From Dehalococcoidia bacterium (GTDB lineage: Bacteria > Chloroflexota > Dehalococcoidia > UBA2979): a stretch of DNA of 64,000 bases. Shown one piece after another: positions 36,337 to 45,647 of the stretch (the first letter of the stretch is position 1; each line of letters starts with the position of its first letter). The translations under genes were made by a program, and so were the position numbers. The DNA lies in contig JALOAL010000002.1 of the NCBI GenBank assembly GCA_023228825.1, forward strand, positions 186,001-250,000, written 5' to 3'. The notes beneath the pieces are model-generated. The model was not told where the DNA came from and searched no databases. It saw nothing but the letters and a program-made list of their open reading frames with translations.

Positions 36337-39027
36337 ATGCTCACGTGTGCTGCTGCGTCCCGTCGAGTGTGGACGCCATGGCTCTTTGTTGCGTGTCTGC
36401 TGGTCGGGCTGGCGGTGCTCGCCTCGGCCAGGGTGACGCCCGGCCACGCGGCCGGCGCGACGGTCACCGTCGAAAGCGAGTCCTTCGACTCGCTGCAGGC
36501 GGCTGTGGACCATGTGGGCGCGGCAACGGGGACCATCCACCTCGGTGAAGGCACGCTGACCGGCGCCGACGCCCGCGCGAGCATCGCGGCCGGCGCGAAC
36601 CTCACGATCATTGGCGTGTGTGCAGCCGACCTCGGGACGGCGCCGCTGGCAGTGCTCGATGGGAACGGCGGCGGGCGCGTCCTCGACGTTGCTGCGGGTG
36701 CGACGGTGCGGGTGGAATGCGTCACCGTCACCGGGGGCGTCTCGGACAACGGCGCGGGGATCCGCAACGCCGGGACGCTGACACTCGTCAATGCGAGCAT
36801 CGTCGCGAACAGCGCAACAGGTGACTCCTCACCGAGGGGTGGTGGGTTACAAAACGAGGGCTTCGCCACCGTCCTCGGATCCCGTATCGCCGGAAACACC
36901 GCGGCACTTTCGGCGTCAGGCTCGCCGCCCAGCGGCGGCGGTGTCTACAACGGACCCCCTGGGCAACTGATTGTCATCAGTTCGGAGATCGCCGGGAACG
37001 TCGTGACTGCCGAACTCGACGGGCACGGTGGAGGGCTGCACAACCGGGGCGTTGCGACCATTGTCGACACTCAGATCACCGGGAATGCCTCTTATGACGC
37101 CGCAGGTATCCGACACAGCGAATCGCAGCCGCTGTACCTTCTTGGCTCGACCGTTACCGGCAATACCGCGACGGACCGGGGAGGAGCGTTTTACCAGCAA
37201 GGCTTCGCAGTGATCTCGAGCGTCGCGTGGAACACCGTGTTCGCAGGCAACACCGGCGCAGGCCAACACCATACGGACAGCGGCGAAGCAGTCATTGACT
37301 GGAACTCGTGGAACGGAGGCATGGCGCCCACCGACGCTGACGTCACCGGGCATACTCGGCCCGCTCCTGCCGGCCTGAAGTTCTGCCCGCCCGCAGGCTG
37401 CACGGACGTCGTGACGGTCGCGGGGGACGGGGCCGTCACCGTGGCGGTGAAGGGCACACCAAACCTCCCTGGGTCGGTACTGGACGCGTACCTGTTCGGC
37501 GACTACGCCGAGTTATTGGGCTACACACCGGCGGTCGGCGTGTGGGAGGGCTTGCTCCCCTCCAGTGAGTTCGACTGCCTCGGCTCGTGCGCGCTGCCGC
37601 TGGGGCTGCAGGTCACCCTCACCCCCGTCGGGCGCGGGTTCGCCGGTTGGAGTGGCGGGGAGGCCTGTACCGGCACGGCCCCGCTCACCGTCACTGTCAA
37701 CGGCGAGACCTCGTGTACCGCCACCTTCGAGCAGCCGGCCCTGAGCGGCACGATCACCACCAGCGGCGGCGATCCGGTCCTGGGCGTCACGGTCACTGCC
37801 TCCGGCGGACACAGCGGGGCTACCAGTACCAACGCGGACGGCAAGTACGCGATCACCGGCGTGCCCTTTGACGCCACCAATGTGGTCATCACGCCAACGC
37901 TCGCGGGCTACACGTTCACGCCGGTCGCCGCCACCATCGACGGCCCCATCACGGCAGACGTCACCCACGACTTCGCGGCAACGCTGAACACGTACACGAT
38001 CAGCGGCACGGTCACCGTCGGTAGTGACGGCCTCCAGGGCGTCACTGTGACTGCCTTGGACGGCCATAACGGCTCGGCCACCACGGACGGGGACGGCGAG
38101 TACACGATCACCGGCGTGCCTCATGGCGCCGAGGGCATCACGCTCACCCCAGCGCTCGCGGGCTACACGTTCACGCCGGTCGCCGCCACCATCGACGGCC
38201 CCATCGCAGGAGACGTCACCGAGGACTTCGCGGCGACGCTGGAGCCGCTGCCACCGCTGGGGCCAACGGCGCCGCAGGTGGTGGCGACGACCGGGGAGAT
38301 CGCGGTGCCCGTGACCGCGCGTAAGTCGGTCGGCCTCGATCCCGGGGAAGGCACGGTCCTGGGCACGACGGCGCCGGATGGCGCCAGTGTGCAGGTGTCG
38401 GTCCCTGTGGATGCGGTCGGGGACGACCTCCCGAGTGGCGTCCGCCTGGAGGTGGCCGCAGTGCCGGACATCCGCGCTGTGTCGCCTGAGCCGCCCGCGA
38501 TCCCGGAGGGGACGTTCCTGGCGCACTTCGTGGTGCGGCTGGTGGACGAGCAGGGGAACACGGTGCCGTTCACCTTCAACGCACCCGTGACGCTGGAATT
38601 CACGGTCCCTGCCTCGACACTGCCGGAAGGCGCGGACCAGGAGGCGCTGGTCATCGTCTACTGGAACGGCTCCATGTGGCAGGAAGTCGAAGCGAGAGTG
38701 AGCGAAGGCCCGGACGGGACGCTCACGCTGACTGCTGAGGTGCTCCACTTCACGCTCTTCGCGATCCCGTACGCCCCCGGCTGGGGCACGTTCGATCCCG
38801 CGCCTGCGGCCGCGGGCGTGACGCTGGCGCGCTGGCTCGGCGGCGACTTTGAGCGGATGGAGGCGGCCCTGGCCGAAGGCGGCGCCTTCTGGGTCTTCCA
38901 GCACGGCGTCGGCCGCAGGCACATCGCCGGCGCCCCAGACTTTGTGAACGCCTCGTTCGAGGAGTGGTTCCCGGACGGCGTTCCAGCCGGGACGGCAGGC
39001 GTGGTCGGGCGGCCTCGCACCCCCTGA
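36337..39027 (+). CDS. Exported beta-helix surface protein with two carboxypeptidase-regulatory-like repeats (shared C-terminal module)
   Basis: 896 residues; ATG at 36337 with GAGGAG six bases upstream, followed by a signal peptide (WLFVACLLVGLAVLASA, then GHA). Residues about 45-340 are a parallel beta-helix (GGVYNG, GGLHNRG motifs). A F-A-G-W-S-G repeat with paired Cys comes next. Two 85-residue CarbRegul/CNA_B-like domains (SGTITTSGGDPVLGVTVTAS and SGTVTVGSDGLQGVTVTAL) are joined by an exact DNA repeat. The shared C-terminal module covers about 645-896: ZU5-like FVVRLVDEQGNT and HFTLFAIPYAP, then the W/G-rich end with GAPDFVNASFEEWFPDGVPA. Cell-surface role inferred. Confidence 0.8.
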   Translation: MLTCAAASRRVWTPWLFVACLLVGLAVLASARVTPGHAAGATVTVESESFDSLQAAVDHVGAATGTIHLGEGTLTGADARASIAAGANLTIIGVCAADLGTAPLAVLDGNGGGRVLDVAAGATVRVECVTVTGGVSDNGAGIRNAGTLTLVNASIVANSATGDSSPRGGGLQNEGFATVLGSRIAGNTAALSASGSPPSGGGVYNGPPGQLIVISSEIAGNVVTAELDGHGGGLHNRGVATIVDTQITGNASYDAAGIRHSESQPLYLLGSTVTGNTATDRGGAFYQQGFAVISSVAWNTVFAGNTGAGQHHTDSGEAVIDWNSWNGGMAPTDADVTGHTRPAPAGLKFCPPAGCTDVVTVAGDGAVTVAVKGTPNLPGSVLDAYLFGDYAELLGYTPAVGVWEGLLPSSEFDCLGSCALPLGLQVTLTPVGRGFAGWSGGEACTGTAPLTVTVNGETSCTATFEQPALSGTITTSGGDPVLGVTVTASGGHSGATSTNADGKYAITGVPFDATNVVITPTLAGYTFTPVAATIDGPITADVTHDFAATLNTYTISGTVTVGSDGLQGVTVTALDGHNGSATTDGDGEYTITGVPHGAEGITLTPALAGYTFTPVAATIDGPIAGDVTEDFAATLEPLPPLGPTAPQVVATTGEIAVPVTARKSVGLDPGEGTVLGTTAPDGASVQVSVPVDAVGDDLPSGVRLEVAAVPDIRAVSPEPPAIPEGTFLAHFVVRLVDEQGNTVPFTFNAPVTLEFTVPASTLPEGADQEALVIVYWNGSMWQEVEARVSEGPDGTLTLTAEVLHFTLFAIPYAPGWGTFDPAPAAAGVTLARWLGGDFERMEAALAEGGAFWVFQHGVGRRHIAGAPDFVNASFEEWFPDGVPAGTAGVVGRPRTP
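37898..38205 (+). repeat. Direct repeat, 53 bp identical, period 255 bp, inside the surface protein gene
   Basis: The segments 37898-37950 and 38153-38205 read identically over 53 bases and encode the same LAGYTFTPVAATIDGPI peptide at the end of two tandem 85-residue domains. The 255-bp period equals one domain, so this is an in-frame domain duplication that could contract or expand by recombination. Confidence 0.85.
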
Positions 39028-39035
39028 CACGCACA

Positions 39036-39064
39036 CGACATAACCGAGGGCGACATAACCGAGG
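39036..39064 (+). repeat. Tandem 15-bp direct repeat upstream of the malate synthase gene
   Basis: CGACATAACCGAGG occurs at 39036-39049 and again at 39051-39064, a 15-bp period. It lies between the surface protein stop and the malate synthase start, about 110 bp from the latter. It could be an operator, but no binding family can be named. Confidence 0.5.
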
Positions 39065-39173
39065 CCGGCGTGGCCGTCCCCTCGGCGCTACGCCGACGTG
39101 GCCGACGTGGCCCGCTGGTACCGTGGCGGTACTGGCGCGATGTGCCGGCAGGCGTGGTGGTCGGAGGGTGTGA

Positions 39174-41066
39174 ATGGCCGGTGGTGGACTGCAGTTCCGG
39201 GGCGACGTCCGCGAGGCGTATGCGGACGTGTTCACCCCGCAGGCGGTCGCGGCGCTGGAGGCCCTCGCGCCCCTCGAGGTGGAGCGACGCGAGGCCATGG
39301 CGGCGCGTATCGCGCGGCGGCTGGCGCGCACGAGCGGCCAGGAGGGCATCGACTTCCTCGACCCGCACGCGGTCATCCCTCGGACGTCCATCCGCGTAGA
39401 GGACGCGCGGGCGGGGCGGTTCAGCGGCGGCGAGGTTCCGCACGACCTGCGGCGACAGTGGATCCAGGGGACAGGCCCGGCGGCCCGGCCGGGTTCGCCG
39501 CTCGAGACGAGCCTTCGCAGCGTTGCCTATGCGCTGCTGTCGGGCGCCGACGGATGGATGTTCGACGGTGAAGATGCGCTGGGGCAGGTCTCCACGATGT
39601 CGCTGGACAGCCAGCGCAGCCTCCGCATCGCGTTCCAGCGCGAAGCAGTGTTCCTGCACGTCGCCGAGCAGGTCGCGGCTGAGATGAACGCCTGGTCGGA
39701 GGGCTTCCTCGGACGGCCAATCGTGGAGGACTGGGAAGCGCAACTCGGGGTCACGACCAGGTTGTTCCGCCCGCGCGGCCTGCACCTGGACGACCGCCAC
39801 GTCCGGCACGCGAGCGGCAAGGGCTTCTCCGCCTCCCTCGTGGACGCCGTCCTCTATGTGGGGGCGAACCACGAGCGCCTGCGTGCGGACGGGGCCTCCG
39901 TGGTGCTGTACCTCCCGAAGATCCAGACCGCCGAGGAGGCCGCCGTGTGGGCGCGCATCCTCGGGACACTGGAGGCGCACCTTGGACTACAGGAGGGCAC
40001 GGTCAAGGTCTACGTGCTCGTGGAGCAGGTGGAGGCGGCGTTCCAGTTGATGGAGATCCGGGCCGCGCTCGGCACGCGCTTCGTCGGGTTCAACACCGGC
40101 CGCTGGGACTACATCAACAGCGTCTCGGACGCCCTGGCGTGGGACGCGGACTTCGTCCACCCCAACATCGACGCCATCACCATGACCTTCGGCTACATGC
40201 GCCACTACGAGGACCGCGTGCGCCGTGCGGTGAACACACCGGACCAGGACGGCCGCTTTGCGCTGTGGCAGGGTGGGATGGAGCCCAACATCCCCGTCGG
40301 CTCGCCGGAGGGTGTCGAGGCGGGGATGCGGCGGGCCCTCGCGGCTGCGGAGCGCGAACAGCAGGCAGGGGCGAGCGGCAAGTGGGTGGCGCACTGGAAG
40401 ATGGTGCACATCATCCGCCCCGCCTGGGAGGGCGCCGGCGAGGACAACCAGATGGGCCGCGCCTTCCCGCCGCTGACCTACACCGAGGCCGACCAGGCCG
40501 CGCTCCGCGAACTGGAGCCCGCGCCTCGCACCGTCCGAGGCGCGCGCGACCTGCTGAGCGTGGCGCTGCAGTACGGAAACGCCTTCGGGCAGGGCATGCA
40601 GGCGGCCGCGCTGAAGCCGGCGGACTTCTTCGGCGACGACGACGTCCTCTACCTGATGGAGGACATGGCCACCGGCGAGATCCGCCTGAGCATCCTCTGG
40701 GAGTGGCTGCACAAGGGCGCCGCGCTGACCGAGGACGACCCGGAGACCGGGACGAGCGCCGGCGACCCGTTCACCGAAGCCCTGTTCCGCCGCCTCCTGG
40801 AGGAGGAGATGGCGAAGTTGCTGGCCGCTTCCGACCGCGATGTGCACGAGGACTCCAAGACCACCACGCTGCCAGTCGCGCGGGAGGTGGTGGAGACGTA
40901 CGTGACGGCGGCGGTGAAACTCCCGTGGTACGTGGACCTGCTCAACCTCAACCTGGGCAACCACGACGTGGAGGAGGCCCGCGCCCGCATCCGGCGCTTC
41001 GTGGACGCCTTCCACGCGGACGGGACGCGCATCACGGAGAACCTCGACTTCGCCGCCGCCGGCTGA
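39174..41066 (+). CDS. aceB: Malate synthase (divergent A-type)
   Basis: 630 residues, ATG at 39174 with GGAGGG upstream. Family blocks in order: GADGWMFDGEDALGQ, a VLYLPKIQTAEEAAVWARIL block, KVYVLVEQVEAAFQLMEIRA, the hallmark FNTGRWDYINSVSDALAW, GRFALWQGGMEPNIPVG, GKWVAHWKMVHI, and EIRLSILWEWLHKGA. These correspond to the AceB order (LNCGRWDYIFS, then WVAHP, then WQW). The enzyme condenses glyoxylate with acetyl-CoA to malate in the glyoxylate cycle. It is about 100 residues longer than E. coli AceB and departs from it at WVAHP, so a related lyase/synthase is possible. No isocitrate lyase gene is nearby; it is flanked by surface protein genes. Confidence 0.82.
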   Translation: MAGGGLQFRGDVREAYADVFTPQAVAALEALAPLEVERREAMAARIARRLARTSGQEGIDFLDPHAVIPRTSIRVEDARAGRFSGGEVPHDLRRQWIQGTGPAARPGSPLETSLRSVAYALLSGADGWMFDGEDALGQVSTMSLDSQRSLRIAFQREAVFLHVAEQVAAEMNAWSEGFLGRPIVEDWEAQLGVTTRLFRPRGLHLDDRHVRHASGKGFSASLVDAVLYVGANHERLRADGASVVLYLPKIQTAEEAAVWARILGTLEAHLGLQEGTVKVYVLVEQVEAAFQLMEIRAALGTRFVGFNTGRWDYINSVSDALAWDADFVHPNIDAITMTFGYMRHYEDRVRRAVNTPDQDGRFALWQGGMEPNIPVGSPEGVEAGMRRALAAAEREQQAGASGKWVAHWKMVHIIRPAWEGAGEDNQMGRAFPPLTYTEADQAALRELEPAPRTVRGARDLLSVALQYGNAFGQGMQAAALKPADFFGDDDVLYLMEDMATGEIRLSILWEWLHKGAALTEDDPETGTSAGDPFTEALFRRLLEEEMAKLLAASDRDVHEDSKTTTLPVAREVVETYVTAAVKLPWYVDLLNLNLGNHDVEEARARIRRFVDAFHADGTRITENLDFAAAG

Positions 41067-41344
41067 CCCACCCGCACGCGAGCCGAGGAGACACGGGCGG
41101 GCACACCGAGTGGCGTCATTCGAGGGGCCTCCCGATTTTATCAGGGTGATATTACGGTCGGTATGATCCTTCGTGTCTTCCGCGCATAAAACTCCTCGAT
41201 AACGCGGTGGACATACCGGATTACTTTCGGTAGTTTGCTGTCGGGTCTGTTTTCCTAACCCTTTCCGACTGCGACCGCCAGCCTTGCGGCTCGTCGCTCA
41301 TCAGCGCGAGCGGTCTCCGACCGTTCTAGCCGGAGGCTTACCGC
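41067..41344 (+). other. AT-richer intergenic leader of the fourth surface protein gene
   Basis: This stretch is visibly poorer in G+C than its surroundings, with ATTTTATCAGG, GCATAAAACTCC and TTTTCCTAACCC. A small hairpin TACCG/CGGTA (41214-41218 and 41228-41232) lies in its middle, and GGAGG sits just before the ATG at 41345. It probably holds the promoter and 5' leader. No known riboswitch was recognised. Confidence 0.4.
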
Positions 41345-44300
41345 ATGCCTATCTCTACTGAGCGCGCACGTTCGGATCAGGGGAAGGCGTGGCCGTTGAT
41401 CGCCCTCGTGCTGGCGGCAGCCGTGGTATTCGCGCTGGTGGCGTGGACGAGCCCGGCGAGTGCGGACGAGGGCGTCTTCTACGTCTCGGCTACCGGCGAC
41501 GACGCCACCCCCTGCACCGAGGTCGAACCGTGCGCCACCATCGGCCACGCCATCGACCTGGCCAGCGGGGGCGACACGATCGAGGTCGCCGACGGCACGT
41601 ACAACGAGCAGATCACGATCTCGAAGGACCTCACGCTGGTGGGTGCGGGCCAGTCCTCGACCTTCATCCAGGCGGCCGCCTCCCCGGAGGAGGCCACTGG
41701 CCGGGTGATCGACGTGCCTGCCGGCGTCATCGTCACCATCAAGAGCGTCACGATCCGCAACGGACACCTGCCGCAGGTCACGATGACGGATGGCGATGAC
41801 GGCGGCGCCGGTATTCGGAACGCGGGCGTGCTGATGCTGCAAAGCGTCACAGTGACTCATAACCACGCGCTGGGCCTGAACGACGGCGACGCTGACTGGG
41901 CCCTCGGCGGCGGCATCTTCAGCACCGGCGCCCTGACGATCCGGCAGTCCAACATCAACGACAACCTGGCGAGAAGTGCTCCTGCAGGATCCGAGACGCG
42001 CCACGCGTTCGGCGGAGGCATCTATAGCACCGGGACGCTCACATTGGAGCATTCGGCCATCCTGGAGAACGAAGTGACGGGGAACCCTCATTCCCCACCG
42101 GTGCAACTCGGCATGTATGGAGCGGGCGTCTACAGCACCGGTGACCTCACCATCAACGGCTCATACTTCCGCGCGAACGTTGCATCCGGGCCCGCCTCCG
42201 GAAGTGGAGCCCGTACCGGCTACGGGGCGGCCATCTACAGCAGCGATGGTTCACTGTCTGTGACGAATACGCGCTTCGAAAAGAACCGCGCGCACAACTG
42301 GGGTGGTGCGATCTATGTGACCGACGCCGATGAGCCGGTGGCGGTCACCGACTCGGTGTTCATTGAGAACCAGGGTTCCTCTGGGGGAGCCATCTACGCC
42401 ATCCAGAGCGATCTCCAGGTGCTCAGGAGCACACTGTCGAAGAACACGACCACCAGTCTGGGCGGCGCGATCAATGCAGATGGGGGCTCGCTTGAGGCGC
42501 GGTCGTCCACCTTTGATCAGAACGAGGGAAGTTCAGGCGGCGCCATCTACTACCGGCCCCATCCGGACGCAGAGGGGGTCTCGTTGCTGGTGGATCAATC
42601 GATGTTCACCGAGAACAAGGCCACCGGTACAGGGAGCGGTGAGGGCGGAGCCATCTCTGCCCTCCGTACTTCGCTTCGTGTCACGGCCTCGGCCTTCACG
42701 GGCAATGAGGGTCGGGTCGGCGGGGCAGTCCACCTCAGGGGCGGCCCGCTCGAGGTGGAAGGTTCGAGGTTCACCGGCAACTCCGCCAGGGAGGCAGGGG
42801 GCGCCATCCGCATCGATCACGCCGTGGACCCTCCCATGCCTGGGGAACTCATCGTCTCGGGCTCCAGTCTCTCCGGCAACACTGCGGGTACGGAGGGCAC
42901 CGAGGGCACCGCGATCTGGTTTGAAGCCGGCGGCAGCGCCGAGGCCACCCACAACTGGTGGGGCGAGGACGTGATCCCCGAGGGCACGATCGTGGGCGAT
43001 GTGAACTCGGCGCCCTGGTGCCTGGCGCCGGACTGCGGAGCGCGTATCGACGTCACCCTGGCAGGGCCGGGCGAGGGCACGGTGACCGCCCCCACTGCCG
43101 CCACCGCCTCCTGCCTCGAGGACGCCTGCACGTTCACGTACGCCCTCGACGACCTGGGCGCGACGACCAGCGCGGCGCTCGTCGCCACGCCCACAGAGGG
43201 TGACGCGGTGGGGTGGTCTGGCGTCTGTGCACCGGACGGGGAGGTCGCGGGCATCGGCGTTGCCCTGTCAGACGCCGGCCCGGTGCAGTGCACCGCCATC
43301 CTCGGTGCGTACAACCTGACGGTGGCCCTGGCGGGGACCGGGACGGGCGCCGTCACCAGCGACCCGGCGGCCATCGACTGCGGCGCAACCTGTAGCGCGG
43401 CATTCGAGCCAGACACCGAGGTCACCCTCACAGCCACGCCCGCCGTCGGTTCCACCTTTGCCGGCTGGTCCGGTGCTGGCTGCGCGACGGCCACGCTCTC
43501 GATCACCTCGAACATGACGTGCACCGCTACGTTCACCCTGGACCAGCACGACCTCACCGTTACGGTCACCGGCCCGGGGAGCGTCACCAGCGCGCCCGCG
43601 GGCATCGACTGCCCCGAGACGTGCGCGGCAACCTTCGACTACGGCACAGACGTCGCTCTGACGCCTGCCCCGGACACTGGCTCGGTCTTCCTCGGCTGGT
43701 CGGGCAATGCTGCCTGTGACGGCACGGTGACAGTGACTGAGCCCACGGCGTGCACGGCCGCCTTCGCGCTACCGCCGATTGTCGAGGCGCCAGCCCCGGA
43801 TGTCATCGAGGAGACGGGTGAGGTGCGGGTGCCCGTCACCGGCCGCCAGTCCACGGCCCTCCCCACCGATGCCCCCGCCGTGGTGGGGACCCGCGCGCCG
43901 GACGGCGCCCGCATCCAGGTCACCGTGCCCCCGGCAGCCCTCGATGGCGGCGGGGCAGAGGGCCTCCGCCTGGAGGTCGCGGTGGCAACAGACCTGGAGC
44001 AGGTGGCCAACCAGGCGCCGTCACCCGCAGACGCGGACGTGGTCAGCCAGTTCGTGGTGCGCCTCGTGGATGCGCAGGGCAACACGCACCCCGCTACCTT
44101 CACGGAACCGGTCATTATCGAGTTCACCCTGCCTGCGGACCAGGTGCCGGACGACGCCGACCTCGAGGCGCTCATCCTCGTCTTCTGGAACGGCGAGGCA
44201 TGGATCGAGGTCGAGGCGACGGCCACCACGCACGAGGACGGCTCGGTCACCCTGACCGCCGAGGTCCAGCACTTCACGCTCTTCAGCGTCCTCTGGGCGC

Positions 44301-44554
44301 CGCCGCACTGGGGCGCCTTCGACCCGGCGCCGGCCGCCAGTGGCGTCACCCTGGTGCGCTGGCTCGGCGGCGGCTGGACACGCCTCGACGCCGCGTTGGG
44401 TGCCGCGCTGGGTGAAGGCGGCACGGCCTGGCGGTTCGTGGAAGGCCGCGCCCTCGGCTACATCCCCGGCGCTCCGTCGTTCGTGAACCGCGCCTTCGTC
44501 GAGGCGTACCCGGACGGCGTCCCACCCGGCACGTTTGCCCTCGTGACTCGCTAG
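41345..44554 (+). CDS. Exported beta-helix surface protein with bacterial repeat domains (shared C-terminal module)
   Basis: 1069 residues, ATG at 41345 with GGAGG ten bases upstream. The signal peptide includes PLIALVLAAAVVFALVAW and ends near ASA (about 40). Next is a long right-handed beta-helix (about 45-550), starting FYVSATGDDATPC and TIEVADGTYNEQITI, with many GGAI and GGGI(F/Y)STG turns. Three F-x-G-W-S-G repeats with Cys pairs follow (about 560-810). The shared C-terminal module (about 815-1069) contains FVVRLVDAQGNTHPATFTEP, the HFTLFSVLWAP motif and an end with GAPSFVNRAFVEAYPDGVPP. It is most similar in its C-terminus to the 896-residue protein. Confidence 0.82.
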   Translation: MPISTERARSDQGKAWPLIALVLAAAVVFALVAWTSPASADEGVFYVSATGDDATPCTEVEPCATIGHAIDLASGGDTIEVADGTYNEQITISKDLTLVGAGQSSTFIQAAASPEEATGRVIDVPAGVIVTIKSVTIRNGHLPQVTMTDGDDGGAGIRNAGVLMLQSVTVTHNHALGLNDGDADWALGGGIFSTGALTIRQSNINDNLARSAPAGSETRHAFGGGIYSTGTLTLEHSAILENEVTGNPHSPPVQLGMYGAGVYSTGDLTINGSYFRANVASGPASGSGARTGYGAAIYSSDGSLSVTNTRFEKNRAHNWGGAIYVTDADEPVAVTDSVFIENQGSSGGAIYAIQSDLQVLRSTLSKNTTTSLGGAINADGGSLEARSSTFDQNEGSSGGAIYYRPHPDAEGVSLLVDQSMFTENKATGTGSGEGGAISALRTSLRVTASAFTGNEGRVGGAVHLRGGPLEVEGSRFTGNSAREAGGAIRIDHAVDPPMPGELIVSGSSLSGNTAGTEGTEGTAIWFEAGGSAEATHNWWGEDVIPEGTIVGDVNSAPWCLAPDCGARIDVTLAGPGEGTVTAPTAATASCLEDACTFTYALDDLGATTSAALVATPTEGDAVGWSGVCAPDGEVAGIGVALSDAGPVQCTAILGAYNLTVALAGTGTGAVTSDPAAIDCGATCSAAFEPDTEVTLTATPAVGSTFAGWSGAGCATATLSITSNMTCTATFTLDQHDLTVTVTGPGSVTSAPAGIDCPETCAATFDYGTDVALTPAPDTGSVFLGWSGNAACDGTVTVTEPTACTAAFALPPIVEAPAPDVIEETGEVRVPVTGRQSTALPTDAPAVVGTRAPDGARIQVTVPPAALDGGGAEGLRLEVAVATDLEQVANQAPSPADADVVSQFVVRLVDAQGNTHPATFTEPVIIEFTLPADQVPDDADLEALILVFWNGEAWIEVEATATTHEDGSVTLTAEVQHFTLFSVLWAPPHWGAFDPAPAASGVTLVRWLGGGWTRLDAALGAALGEGGTAWRFVEGRALGYIPGAPSFVNRAFVEAYPDGVPPGTFALVTR

Positions 44555-44705
44555 CCCTCGCAATGAGGCCCTGCGGGGCTGCCACCAGGCGGCCTTGCGG
44601 GGCGGGTGGGCGGGACGCCCGTGGCCTCGCCGGACATCGCCGGAACCAAAGAGGCTGTCGGTGGCGTACTTGCAGGACGTAAACGTGCGAGTGCGGAGGG
44701 GGATC

Positions 44706-45647
44706 ATGCGCGACCGGGGTGTCCCCGCTTCCGATTCAGTTTCACGCGAGGTAACCCGACGCCGTGCGCGCGTACGGTCAGCAGAGCCGACGGCGGAGGG
44801 CTCACCTGTCCGGGACCTCCTCGCCTTGCAGCGGGCTGCCGGGAACCGCGCTGTTCGCAGGATCATCGACCTGGAAGGCAGCGCGGCCTCCGAGGCATCA
44901 CCCGCGCTCCACAGGGTCACGGGCGGGGAACAACTCATCCAGCCCGCGAGATACCCAACAAGCGGGCGGGGGCGCATGCAGCGCCCGCCTTTCAGCACGG
45001 CTGTCACCGGACTTCGCTACTTCGCTGGACCCGAGTACCAGGCCATGGAGAATCAGGCCGCAGGCGGAGCGCACTCCCGAGCGACCCTCGGCCCTGACGC
45101 GCTGCTGGGGATGGGATCTGACGCCAACGCCTCGCTTCCGGCGGCGATCCGGGATGCGCGGGCGAAGTACCCCGAGATGAACTTCAAGGCCGGACACCTG
45201 CTCAATGCTGACTTCGGTGGCAATGGCGATGAGGCCGCGAACCTCACGATCTTGACCGCCCAGGCGAACGCAGCACACAAGGGCTTCGACAACCCGGTGA
45301 AGCGGGCGGTGGACGCGCTGCGCAAGGCGTACGAGGCGATGTGGGATGACGGGATCGACATCAGCGGAGAGCAGATTGGTATCGCTGTCTCGATCCAGGT
45401 GGGAGGTGGCGCCTGGGGAGACGACTATCCCGACAATTGCATCTTCAACGAACTGAGGTGCACCGCGACACTCGTCGGGGCGCCGAGCGAAGAGTTCCAC
45501 GATGAGCGCTTTAAGGCCGCCTTCGATGAGGCCATAGCAACTGCGATTACCGAGTGTGGCCTGGCAACGGCGAGCGGAACGGTCGCCAACAGCAAGGCTC
45601 CGGTCGAGGCGAACGACGAGATGGAGATGGATCTTGTCCAGCCCTGA
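44706..45647 (+). CDS. Orphan eCIS-type effector with putative HNH/His-Me nuclease domain
   Basis: 313 residues; ATG at 44706 behind GGAGGGGG. Residues 37-52 carry DLLALQRAAGNRAVRR; the LQRxAGNxAV motif is the hallmark of N-terminal regions of eCIS-loaded effectors, often next to DUF4157. The middle domain has AGHLLNADFGGNGDEAANL (162-180; H164, N180) followed by TAQANAAHKGFDNPV (H191). This arrangement (GHL, G-G-x-G, N-L-x-x-L, N...H) resembles ββα-Me (DNA/RNA non-specific) nuclease toxins. The C-terminus ends in an acidic tail with EMEMDLV. It stands 22 kb from the particle genes with no immunity gene next to it. The delivery route and target are inferences. Confidence 0.72.
   Translation: MRDRGVPASDSVSREVTRRRARVRSAEPTAEGSPVRDLLALQRAAGNRAVRRIIDLEGSAASEASPALHRVTGGEQLIQPARYPTSGRGRMQRPPFSTAVTGLRYFAGPEYQAMENQAAGGAHSRATLGPDALLGMGSDANASLPAAIRDARAKYPEMNFKAGHLLNADFGGNGDEAANLTILTAQANAAHKGFDNPVKRAVDALRKAYEAMWDDGIDISGEQIGIAVSIQVGGGAWGDDYPDNCIFNELRCTATLVGAPSEEFHDERFKAAFDEAIATAITECGLATASGTVANSKAPVEANDEMEMDLVQP

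Noticed and set aside
41110..41140. Intrinsic terminator after malate synthase
   Set aside because: GAGGGGCCTCCCGATTTT has a stem too short to support a loop.
41130..41344. c-di-GMP or cobalamin riboswitch before the surface protein gene
   Set aside because: Some GC-stem patterns looked suggestive but the conserved core bases of either class are not present.
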